DNA of 23,120 nt from a virus: positions 1-23,120 of IMG/VR virus record IMGVR_UViG_3300031974_003999. One strand, written 5' to 3'. Both the position numbers and the translations under genes were made by a program. Shown here in pieces: positions 5,461-12,283 of this stretch. The notes under the pieces are model-generated. The model saw nothing but the letters and a program-made list of their open reading frames with translations. It did no database searches and was not told where the DNA came from. How positions within the stretch are numbered: the first letter of the stretch is position 1; each line of letters starts with the position of its first letter.

Positions 5461-5884
5461 GTACATGGAGCTTGCGTGGCATATAGGCGCGTGGAGTAAA
5501 GACCCTTCGACTAAGGTTGGTTGTGTAGCTATAGGCGAACACGGTCAAGTACTTAGTCAAGGGTACAATGGCTTTCCAAGAAAGTTTGATGATAGTATAG
5601 ATTTGTATACGGATCAAGATACTAAATATAGATACATTGTGCATGCAGAAATGAACTGTATATACCATGCAACCTTAAATGGTATTAGTTTAAAGAACAG
5701 TACATTATTTGTCTCAGGCTTAAATGTATGTCATGAATGTGCTAAAGCTATAGTACAAACAGGAATAAAAAGAGTTATAGCTAGACCTAAAAAAGTCTAC
5801 AAAATAAAATGGCAAGAGTCATTTAAACACGCAAAAGAAATACTCAAACAAGGAGGGGTGGAATATGAAATGTTGCGTTACTAA
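5423..5884 (+). CDS. Deoxycytidylate (dCMP) deaminase
   Basis: A 153-residue zinc-dependent deaminase that converts dCMP to dUMP. It shows SKDPSTKVGCV (25-35), the nucleotide-binding GYNGFPRKFDD (48-58), the catalytic zinc motif HAE (74-76) and CHEC (103-106), which supplies the two Cys ligands. The usual Pro before the first Cys is Val here. The N-terminus fits the family whether translation begins at 5423 or at the ATG at 5429. It overlaps the ThyA-like gene by 38 bp, and the next start is embedded in its end. It would feed dUMP to thymidylate synthesis or, if it accepts hydroxymethyl-dCMP, give hydroxymethyl-dUMP; the sequence does not decide between these. Confidence 0.92.
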   Translation: MFMKDITTIWKHRYMELAWHIGAWSKDPSTKVGCVAIGEHGQVLSQGYNGFPRKFDDSIDLYTDQDTKYRYIVHAEMNCIYHATLNGISLKNSTLFVSGLNVCHECAKAIVQTGIKRVIARPKKVYKIKWQESFKHAKEILKQGGVEYEMLRY

Positions 5885-6827
5885 TCCGGTATCTAATATA
5901 CCTAAAAACAAAAAGTCACATGTTTATGGCTGGGCTTTGCAATGGGCAGAATTATTGTCTGGAAATATTGAGCATGACTGTTCTGAAAAGATAAATAACT
6001 ATGATGTTGTATATGTTGACCACGGCGTCAATTTTACAGGGTCATTAAATTTATTTGGAGGATTAACAGAAGATGTTTATAGAAAGTTTAATAATCTTAT
6101 GGGTGCTAATGAAGTTATGTCGCTCGATATTAAAATGCCTGATTATGGTGAAATGTTTAAGAAAAGATTAAATGCAAAATCTACATCAAAACATATCACT
6201 GAAAGTTGGTGTAATAAAGTAAGTGCATTTTGTCAAAGTGTAGAAACATTATGCCATAATGATATTAACTATACGGGCATAACTATAGGTGATAGCCATT
6301 CAACTGCATTTTCTAAAAAAGGTGACTTGATTAATAAAATGGATGGTAAAACACTATATGGTCAATTAGCTATACCATTTATTAGCTATTTGCACAATAT
6401 TAATCTGGCTAAACTAAATAGAATAACTATGTGTTTTGGGTCAATAGATGTTAGGCATCATATTATGCGTAAGAATACAGACGTTGTCGCACTTTATATG
6501 ACTTATATAGAAAAATGTGAGCAATTAAGAAATGCAACTGGTATAGATGTGGAAATAGCAGCACCTGTTCCTGTTGAATATGCTGATCGCAGAATACCTA
6601 AAACAGGACACTACAAAGGAAAGCCTTTTCATGGTGCAGTTAAAGAAAGGCAATTAGTGACACATGCTATCATACAGATACTAAAAAATAATTATGACAA
6701 TGTCGTGAAACCACCGATGAGTTGGTACTTTATGGATCCTGAAGAATATGCCAAAACAAAAATGGAATTAAATAGTAGTGTACACATTGCACCCATTAAC
6801 TATAGAAGAAACAACTGGGGAAATTAG
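5865..6827 (+). CDS. SGNH/GDSL-hydrolase-like protein in the modification operon (320 aa)
   Basis: The C-terminal two thirds shows SGNH-superfamily signs: ITIGDSHSTAFS (139-150), a block I motif with S144 as likely nucleophile; FGSIDVRHH (191-199), where block III normally has G-x-N-D; and SSVHIAP (304-310) with H307 as the candidate catalytic His. The Asp normally three residues before that His is Ser. The N-terminal 110 residues contain YDVVYVDHGVNFTGSLNLFG (46-65), which I do not recognise. SGNH enzymes are esterases, lipases or O-acyltransferases, so a role in adding or trimming an acyl group on a modified base is conceivable but unproven. A GGAGGGG RBS precedes ATG 5865, and the gene overlaps the deaminase and abuts the next gene, so it is firmly in the operon. 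Confidence 0.7.
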   Translation: MKCCVTNPVSNIPKNKKSHVYGWALQWAELLSGNIEHDCSEKINNYDVVYVDHGVNFTGSLNLFGGLTEDVYRKFNNLMGANEVMSLDIKMPDYGEMFKKRLNAKSTSKHITESWCNKVSAFCQSVETLCHNDINYTGITIGDSHSTAFSKKGDLINKMDGKTLYGQLAIPFISYLHNINLAKLNRITMCFGSIDVRHHIMRKNTDVVALYMTYIEKCEQLRNATGIDVEIAAPVPVEYADRRIPKTGHYKGKPFHGAVKERQLVTHAIIQILKNNYDNVVKPPMSWYFMDPEEYAKTKMELNSSVHIAPINYRRNNWGN

Positions 6828-7714
6828 TGTATAAAATTACAGATAAAGTAAAAAATAATATTGACGAATATATTACCTTTTTACATAACTATGATGCAAG
6901 GAAAGATCAATATATAGCTAACAATCCACACTTGTTTTCGCATAGACTTCATTGGGACGAACATCCGTTTTGTTATGAAATAAGAAAAAAATATGATATA
7001 TCTAGTCTTGAAAATATAGAAAAGATATTGCAAACATGTTTAGTATTTTCTTTTTCGAATGAACACTACCAAACATTTATTAACTTTATGGATTATGGTG
7101 ATGAATATTTTAAAACTACTAATAGTTTTTGTAGAAATGACTTGTATGAAATATTCTTACCTAAAGGTATGAGAATATCAGAAGGTTTAATTGAGTGCCA
7201 ATATAATTATAAAAACTTAGCAAAAAGAATCTATAAAAGGTATAAAACAAGAAAATATACCATTATGGAATTAGCTCGAATTTTAGATGAAAATTATAAA
7301 AAAAGAGGGCATGTTAGATGGGGTTATATGGCAAAAAATGCATCAAGATATTTCGCTATGGCATATCCAGATATTGTTGATCCTAATTCACAAGTTACAG
7401 GAGGTCCAGGCCATTATCGTGGTTTAGCATATATATTTGATTATCCTTATATAGCACAAGGCATAAAAATAACAGCTAGATTAGAAAATGGCAATTTGAT
7501 TCCTGACAGGGATAATTTAATAGGTGATTGGTTTTGCATGATGGGATATTTGCAAAGCGAAACCAAAGATATATTCAAAAGACATAATTGGCTCAACAAT
7601 GAAGATAAAGTTTGTTTTTTTAATAAGTACATCAATTTCAAAACAGGAAATAGAAAGCAAAATAGAACCAAAATAAATATGAGAAATATAATAGGAGATA
7701 ATTTTATACTATGA
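6827..7714 (+). CDS. Putative amino acid:DNA transferase-like hypermodification protein
   Basis: A 295-residue soluble protein with a GTG start at 6827 that shares bases with the preceding TAG. The most conserved-looking stretch is WGYMAKNASRYFAMAYPDIV (165-184) followed by SQVTGGPGHYRGLAYIFDYP (188-207) and NLIPDRDNLIGD (223-234). From memory this K-N-A-x-R-Y, Y-P-x-x-x-D, G-G-x-x-H-x-x-G-L pattern resembles the amino acid:DNA transferase domain seen in thymidine-hypermodifying phages, which attaches an amino acid to an activated 5-hydroxymethyl pyrimidine in DNA. I cannot verify this by search. The flanking SGNH-like and PLP genes overlap it and support a modification role. If the family call is wrong, treat it as unidentified. 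Confidence 0.5.
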   Translation: MYKITDKVKNNIDEYITFLHNYDARKDQYIANNPHLFSHRLHWDEHPFCYEIRKKYDISSLENIEKILQTCLVFSFSNEHYQTFINFMDYGDEYFKTTNSFCRNDLYEIFLPKGMRISEGLIECQYNYKNLAKRIYKRYKTRKYTIMELARILDENYKKRGHVRWGYMAKNASRYFAMAYPDIVDPNSQVTGGPGHYRGLAYIFDYPYIAQGIKITARLENGNLIPDRDNLIGDWFCMMGYLQSETKDIFKRHNWLNNEDKVCFFNKYINFKTGNRKQNRTKINMRNIIGDNFIL

Positions 7715-8586
7715 GCCACAATAACCACATAATTGATAATGTCAATAATGACTTAATAATGAATAACTATACATTTAGTCAAAAATATTATTTAAACCTA
7801 GTGAATAAATGGGTGGATCCATATCCAAAACCAGTCATAAAAAAACATGATGGTATACGTGTTGTACGTGAAGATTTAATCACTGGGACTAAAGTAAGAG
7901 GTGCAAGCGCTTTAGTTAATGCTATCAATCAAGATACATTAGTTTATGTGCAGCCTCGTGTAGGTTTAGCTGGAGTAAGTCTATTAGATGTAGCTGAAAA
8001 GTATAATAAGAAGGTTGTATTGTTTATGCCATCTAGTAAAAAAATATCAGACCATCAAGCATGTTGTATTGAAAGAGGAGCAAAACCTAAGTTTAAAAGA
8101 ATAGCAGCAATGCCTAATTTAAACCTAGTTGCAAAACAATGGGCTGAAGAGAATAATGCTTACTTTATTCCGTTAGGTCTTAAACATGAATTAGTTACAG
8201 CTGGTATAATAAAAACTGCAATGCAAATAAAAGCTCCTGATAAATGCTATATTGCAATATCAACGGGTGTCTTATCAAGAGCATTACAAATAGCTTGGCC
8301 TAATACAGAGTTTGTAAGTGTTGCTGTATCTAGAAATCTTAAACATGGTGAATTGGGGAGGTCTTCTGTCATATCTGACTCCTTATTATTTCAAAAGTCG
8401 GAGGACCTTTCTAATTTGCCGCCCTTCCCAACTGTGCCAACTTATGATGGTAAAGTTTGGAAATACATACCTAAAAATAGTGATGAAGACATATTGTTTT
8501 GGAATGTAGGTGCTGAGCCTGAATTAATAAATAAAAATTTATATCGGTATATTGATAGTTATAGGGATTGGCATGATACTCACTGA
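7711..8586 (+). CDS. Fold-type II PLP-dependent enzyme
   Basis: This 291-residue protein looks like a compact tryptophan synthase beta/ACC deaminase-type enzyme. VVREDLITGTKVRGASALVN (51-70) holds the probable PLP lysine K61, in the pattern REDL-x-x-G-x-K-x-R of the ACC deaminase/cysteine desulfhydrase branch. YVQPRVGLAGVSLLDVA (79-95) is the substrate-carboxylate loop, and ISTGVLSRAL (183-192) the phosphate-binding loop. NVGAEPE (265-271) is near the end. Fold-type II enzymes catalyse beta-elimination, replacement, deamination and racemisation. In this operon it would be expected to act on an amino-acid group attached to a base, by analogy with PLP enzymes in known thymidine hypermodification clusters. 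Substrate is unknown. Starts by ATGA overlap. Confidence 0.8.
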   Translation: MSHNNHIIDNVNNDLIMNNYTFSQKYYLNLVNKWVDPYPKPVIKKHDGIRVVREDLITGTKVRGASALVNAINQDTLVYVQPRVGLAGVSLLDVAEKYNKKVVLFMPSSKKISDHQACCIERGAKPKFKRIAAMPNLNLVAKQWAEENNAYFIPLGLKHELVTAGIIKTAMQIKAPDKCYIAISTGVLSRALQIAWPNTEFVSVAVSRNLKHGELGRSSVISDSLLFQKSEDLSNLPPFPTVPTYDGKVWKYIPKNSDEDILFWNVGAEPELINKNLYRYIDSYRDWHDTH

Positions 8587-9700
8587 ATATTACGAAGAAT
8601 TTTTAAGATATTACGATTTAGCAAAACAACAACAAAAGCTTTGCAATCTAGGAAATATTGCACATAAAAAATCTAATGTTGGTGATGATTTAATGGAAAA
8701 TGTTGAGCTATATGATGTTGTTGAAAGAAAATATGCAGGCTTTAGTCAGATTGTTAATGATATTTTTTATCAGAAAACAGATCAACATCCATACATAGAT
8801 AAGATAAAAAACAACACAGCATCACAACAAAGAATGCAAATTGTTGATAATTGGAATGGTGTTGAGCATGACTTGGTAACTTGGTTATATGTATTTTTAT
8901 TGCATAGATTAACAGGTTCAGCTATTAATTACGGGCAAAAACCTTCAGGCTATCACAATACTTTATTGTTTGATATGCATGTATGTAGAGATATACAAGA
9001 TATAAAAGAGCTCGTTAGAACAACAACAAGAACCTTCTATACTTCAATTGGCTACCAGTTTCCCCGTTTCCCTAAACCAACAAAAGGTTATAAAAGAGGT
9101 GGCGACTATTTCCTATGTGAATATGTTGATAAGCTTGCAGAAGATATTGCCAACTTCATAGAACAGAAAAAGAACGTTGACTTTAGAGACTTAGGGGAAT
9201 TTATGTTTAAGTGGAATAATGATCGTGGTCTAGTTAAGTATAAGTTTCAATACGCTGCTTTTTTAGCAGACATTGCTGATTGGTTTCCCAAATACATTAA
9301 TAAGCGTAGCCACTTCTATTATGGAAGCAATGCTGTTGAATGCATATCGTATTTAGCCAAAACAGAAAAACGCGTCAATAAGCTTCAATTCCTAGATTCA
9401 ATAATGGATCGTATATATGAAGATACAAAAGCATTTCCATATAATGCAGAAGATGTTTGTTGTGACTTTATAAGATGGGTAGAGAACTATATTAAACCAG
9501 GATCAGACTATGAACATTTAGATCGTGATAAAGTTTGGTCAAGTTGTCGTATTAAAGATCACCCTAAAGGACGGCAGAAACATATGCTGAAATTAAAATT
9601 GGTTGATAGTTTTAATAATATGTCAGAACACCCTAGTGATTATAAAGTTTTAGATATGAATAATATGACTGTACAAGACTACAAAAAAAGTATAAATTAA
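8573..9700 (+). CDS. Probable aGPT-Pplase3-like DNA base hypermodification protein
   Basis: ATG 8573 is preferred over an upstream TTG because AGGG precedes it and it overlaps the PLP gene as in the rest of the operon. The 375-residue protein has strongly ordered motifs: FLLHRLTGSAINYG (108-121), PSGYHNT (124-130), TSIGYQFPRFPKPTKGYKR (157-175), FKWNNDRGLVKYKFQYAAF (212-230), ADIADWFP (232-239), FYYGSNAVECISYLA (248-262) and PYNAEDVCCDFIRWVENY (289-306). From memory these match proteins annotated as alpha-glutamyl/putrescinyl thymine pyrophosphorylase clade 3, predicted to transfer amino compounds to an activated base in DNA. No P-loop is present, so it is not the hydroxymethyluridine DNA kinase. 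It is the last gene of the modification operon. Confidence 0.7.
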   Translation: MILTEYYEEFLRYYDLAKQQQKLCNLGNIAHKKSNVGDDLMENVELYDVVERKYAGFSQIVNDIFYQKTDQHPYIDKIKNNTASQQRMQIVDNWNGVEHDLVTWLYVFLLHRLTGSAINYGQKPSGYHNTLLFDMHVCRDIQDIKELVRTTTRTFYTSIGYQFPRFPKPTKGYKRGGDYFLCEYVDKLAEDIANFIEQKKNVDFRDLGEFMFKWNNDRGLVKYKFQYAAFLADIADWFPKYINKRSHFYYGSNAVECISYLAKTEKRVNKLQFLDSIMDRIYEDTKAFPYNAEDVCCDFIRWVENYIKPGSDYEHLDRDKVWSSCRIKDHPKGRQKHMLKLKLVDSFNNMSEHPSDYKVLDMNNMTVQDYKKSIN

Positions 9701-9716
9701 TTTACAAGGAGATATT

Positions 9717-9914
9717 ATGAACGGTGACTTAGAACGTATGGTTTATAACGGTACTATGGATATTGCTACCTATAATTGGTGGTTAAACTTTCTTGATGAT
9801 ATAGGGCAATTAGCCTTTTATCTATTAATACCATTAGGCGCAGTGGGTGGACTGCTTGGCGCTTATTGGATCATGCACAAATTATTAACTGAAAACGAGG
9901 ACAAAGATGGATAA
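9717..9914 (+). CDS. Small single-span membrane protein (65 aa)
   Basis: ATG 9717 follows AAGGAG at good spacing. Residues 31-53 (QLAFYLLIPLGAVGGLLGAY and onward) form one hydrophobic Gly-rich transmembrane segment, preceded by a helix with two Trp (NWWLNFLDD) and followed by an acidic tail ENEDKDG. No family is recognised. It overlaps the YqaJ gene by 8 bp. It is far from the lysis genes and on the other strand, so a holin role is not supported by position. Superinfection exclusion or membrane anchoring is possible. Confidence 0.65.
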   Translation: MNGDLERMVYNGTMDIATYNWWLNFLDDIGQLAFYLLIPLGAVGGLLGAYWIMHKLLTENEDKDG

Positions 9915-10866
9915 AGCACAAGGAAAATTTTCAAACGATAAACACGCATCATGCTCAGGACTCCCTGCGTTATTTGGTGAGTCTAGTTATGAAACTAGGA
10001 ATGAATATATGCAGTCTAGATTAGATGCTAGAGCTGGTAAAAATATTAGAAGTGAAAAAGGAGTAGCTGCTGAAATGGGTGATAGACTAGAAATGCCTAT
10101 TCTTCAATTAGCGGTTGATAAACTAGGGTTAAAGAATTTTCAACATGATATACCTTATGCTGTATCGCATGAAGAATATCCTTTAGAAGGATCAATAGAT
10201 GGTATAGCCTATGCTAAGAATATTGTTATAAAACCTGACAATGATGTTATTTATACAGAAGATGATGAGGAAGTATTATTAGATGGTAAAGGTATACTAG
10301 AAGCTAAGGCCACAGCTTTAATGCCTGAGGCTGATAGCAAACCACCTCTACATCGTGGTGTTTTGCAAGTTAAAGCATTAATGGCAATCACAGGTTATAG
10401 TTGGGCAGCAATTAGTACATTGCATAGAACCACTATGCCAAAAATATGCGTATACCGTAGAGATTTTGCTTTTGAAAAACAACTTAAAGAAGTTATACTC
10501 GACTTTGAAAGAAGGTTAAAAGAAAAAGATTATTATCCTCCAGTAACACTTAAAGATACTCAGATTATATATTCAAAACCAGATAAAGAAAGTTTATTAG
10601 ATTTAGATACAGAAGAAGTTGCATCACTGTGTGATCAAATTACAAGCTGCGAAGATCAAATCAAAAACTTAAACGAAATTATTACTAAAGGCAAAATTAG
10701 GTTACAAGAGTTGATGGGCAACTCCACTAAAGCAACCAGTAGCAAATATAATTTAGATTGGGGCACTATTACTTATAAAGACCAACCGGAAAAAGTAATA
10801 CCCGCTAAAGAAGGCTACACTATTAGGAAAAAAACAGTTAGTATACGCAAAATTAAAGATGAATGA
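9907..10866 (+). CDS. YqaJ/lambda-exonuclease family recombination nuclease
   Basis: A 319-residue PD-(D/E)XK exonuclease of the YqaJ viral recombinase type. Motifs: SCSGLPALFGESSYETRNEY (15-34), the N-terminal region typical of the family; EMGDRLEMPI (56-65); GSIDGIAY (95-102) with D98; LEAKAT (131-136) with E132 and K134; and VLQVKALMAITGY (152-164) with Q154. Such enzymes resect 5' ends of double-stranded DNA for single-strand annealing. The C-terminal region (residues 220-290) is a predicted coiled coil. An acidic insertion (VIYTEDDEEVLLDG, 114-127) sits just before the E-x-K strand. No Redbeta/Erf-type annealase is seen next to it, although the SSB-like protein is encoded elsewhere in the window. 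It partners with the HNH-type nuclease downstream. Confidence 0.85.
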   Translation: MDKAQGKFSNDKHASCSGLPALFGESSYETRNEYMQSRLDARAGKNIRSEKGVAAEMGDRLEMPILQLAVDKLGLKNFQHDIPYAVSHEEYPLEGSIDGIAYAKNIVIKPDNDVIYTEDDEEVLLDGKGILEAKATALMPEADSKPPLHRGVLQVKALMAITGYSWAAISTLHRTTMPKICVYRRDFAFEKQLKEVILDFERRLKEKDYYPPVTLKDTQIIYSKPDKESLLDLDTEEVASLCDQITSCEDQIKNLNEIITKGKIRLQELMGNSTKATSSKYNLDWGTITYKDQPEKVIPAKEGYTIRKKTVSIRKIKDE

Positions 10867-11014
10867 GCAACAATTAGATAAAGCACATGAAATTTACATT
10901 AATCTGAGAAAATCGAACGACAGGTTAAGCCCTGAAGACATTGTTTCAGTTGTGAGAATGTTAGGATATGATATTAGTGATAAAACTAGTCATACATGGT
11001 ATCACGAAGTATAA
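10859..11014 (+). CDS. Small unidentified protein (51 aa)
   Basis: ATG 10859 opens inside the last codons of the YqaJ gene and the frame closes with TAA at 11012-11014, 19 bp inside the HNH gene. The product MNEQQLDKAHEIYINLRKSN, then DRLSPEDIVSVVRMLGYDIS, looks like a two- or three-helix protein with a polar N-terminus. No family is recognised and there is no clear Shine-Dalgarno, so translation would be by coupling. It fills the only gap between two real genes. Confidence 0.6.
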   Translation: MNEQQLDKAHEIYINLRKSNDRLSPEDIVSVVRMLGYDISDKTSHTWYHEV

Positions 11015-11520
11015 AGCTCTGTAAAGATTGTGGAATACAAATTACTAAAAAAAATGCCTTTATAGACCGCGGAGAACGGATCAGAGCTAGATGTAAGCCT
11101 TGTGATTATAAATATCGTGCAAAAAGAGCAGGCAAAGACGCATATTCATATATGGATAAACTTTATGCTAAGCTTAAATATGAAGTTGTATCTGGTAGCA
11201 GAAGAACAAGCAGAGCTGATTTAACATGGAATATAAGTCCAAGCCATATTTATGCAAGGTATCACGTACAAGATGGAAGGTGTAATCTATCTGACACTAA
11301 ATTAACATGGAAAACAGGACAAGGTAAAGTTGATACAAATATCAGTATAGATAGAATAGATCCAAAAAAAGGTTATGAGCCTGATAATATCCAATTAATT
11401 ACATATCGATGCAATATTATGAAACATGATATGGATGAAGATAATTTTATAGAACTATTGAAAATGATTAATCGGACTCTTGATAACCGCAAGCGATTAA
11501 ATAAGAAGCATTCATCCTAG
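10996..11520 (+). CDS. HNH/endonuclease VII-like nuclease
   Basis: A 174-residue nuclease with an N-terminal zinc ribbon, CKDCG (9-13) and CKPCDYKYRAKRAG (33-46), followed by DGRCNLSDTKLTW and a DNA-cleavage core NISIDRIDPKKGYEPDNIQL. The S-x-D-R-I-D...K-G-Y...N-x-Q motif is typical of HNH endonucleases of phages, in which the Asp and Asn bind the metal. Two zinc-ligand pairs plus this core also fit recombination endonuclease VII-like proteins, which cut branched DNA. Its neighbour YqaJ makes a recombination or packaging role plausible. A free-standing homing endonuclease is the alternative. The 3' end runs 53 bp into the convergent lysozyme gene. Confidence 0.8.
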   Translation: MVSRSIKLCKDCGIQITKKNAFIDRGERIRARCKPCDYKYRAKRAGKDAYSYMDKLYAKLKYEVVSGSRRTSRADLTWNISPSHIYARYHVQDGRCNLSDTKLTWKTGQGKVDTNISIDRIDPKKGYEPDNIQLITYRCNIMKHDMDEDNFIELLKMINRTLDNRKRLNKKHSS

Positions 11521-11905
11521 CACGCCTTTTTGTTTGTCTAGCATATCTAGAATCTAATAATTCCTCAGCTGCTTTTTCCCAATTTTTAGCATCAATTGCA
11601 TCAAGCATTTTTTCAAATGTTAATAGTTTAGATAAACCTAAATTATAAGTCATATCTATAAGTACTAGTTTGACTTTATCTGGTAAGTCATTAAAGTCTT
11701 TAACTATGTTAGATATTTCTTTTATACTTTGTTCTAGATCATTATGCAGTAGAAATTCAGCTTCAGATTTAGTTATTCCTTTTTGTTCTATGTTTCTACC
11801 ATAACCAATAGTGGCATAACCAGCAGTACACTCGTAAACCAAAGCTGAATAGCCTTCGTATTCTTTTACGTGGTCTTTAATTTCGTTAATTAACTGTTCT
11901 TCCAT
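11468..11905 (-). CDS. GH24 lysozyme (T4-type endolysin)
   Basis: A 145-residue muramidase cleaving the glycan strands of peptidoglycan. EGYSALVYECTAGYATIGYG (17-36) aligns with the T4 lysozyme active site: E17 is the catalytic acid, C26 stands at the Asp20 position and T32 at Thr26. The E-(D/C)-T spacing is normal, and Cys at that position is known in P22/P1-type lysozymes. GITKSEAEFLLHNDL and VLIDMTYNLG are the usual later motifs, and the C-terminus with RR (KRRARMNASYL) is typical. No signal peptide or SAR segment is seen at the N-terminus, so release would need a holin. It is the last gene of the late minus operon, and its 3' end overlaps the plus-strand HNH gene. Confidence 0.93.
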   Translation of the reverse strand: MEEQLINEIKDHVKEYEGYSALVYECTAGYATIGYGRNIEQKGITKSEAEFLLHNDLEQSIKEISNIVKDFNDLPDKVKLVLIDMTYNLGLSKLLTFEKMLDAIDAKNWEKAAEELLDSRYARQTKRRARMNASYLIACGYQESD

Positions 11906-11936
11906 TTATCTTCAATGGTTTATTCATATATATATT

Positions 11937-12254
11937 TTAACCTGGATTCTCGCATTGTTGTAGGCTTTCATATTCTCTTTGCCTTAAACCATCTATTTCT
12001 TGTTTGTATAAATTAATCTCAGTTTCCAAAACAAATACTTGTCGTTCTAGTTCAACTGTTTTTGCTTCTAGTTCTCTAATATCAGGAAAGATATAATTGT
12101 TTTGATTCCCTCTAATGTTACGAGCTTCTCTGGCATTTTTTTCAATACGTTCACTTATGTTGGCATAACCATAGACAGCAACTGATATCACCACAATAAT
12201 CTGTGCCAAATAAGAAAGGCTAATCTTTAATGATGTGTCTTGGTTAAGGCTCAT
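11937..12254 (-). CDS. Membrane-anchored coiled-coil protein, spanin-like (105 aa)
   Basis: Residues 12-32 form one transmembrane segment near the N-terminus (YLAQIIVVISVAVYGY). The rest is polar and the region 58-98 (RELEAKTVELERQVFVLETE and onward) is a strong coiled coil, ending in a lone Cys (QQCENPG). This N-in topology with a periplasmic coiled coil is like the inner-membrane spanin (Rz) of phage lysis systems. The gene lies directly before the lysozyme on the same strand. No Rz1 lipoprotein is evident nearby. No Shine-Dalgarno is visible apart from AAGG in a hairpin stem, and the ATG lies in the hairpin loop. Confidence 0.6.
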   Translation of the reverse strand: MSLNQDTSLKISLSYLAQIIVVISVAVYGYANISERIEKNAREARNIRGNQNNYIFPDIRELEAKTVELERQVFVLETEINLYKQEIDGLRQREYESLQQCENPG

Positions 12255-12260
12255 GCCTTA
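12245..12260 (-). promoter_or_regulatory. Hairpin enclosing the start codon of the spanin-like gene
   Basis: TAAGGC (12245-12250) and GCCTTA (12255-12260) are perfect inverse complements around a TCAT loop. On the minus-strand mRNA the loop is AUGA, so the start codon sits in it and the only purine-rich sequence (AAGG) is in the stem. This would lower initiation and may delay or tune the lysis protein. Confidence 0.45.
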
Positions 12261-12283
12261 ATTATACATAAAGATGAAAAGGC

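Noticed and set aside
9717-9914. Holin
   Set aside because: It has only one membrane segment, is on the early strand and is not near the lysozyme.
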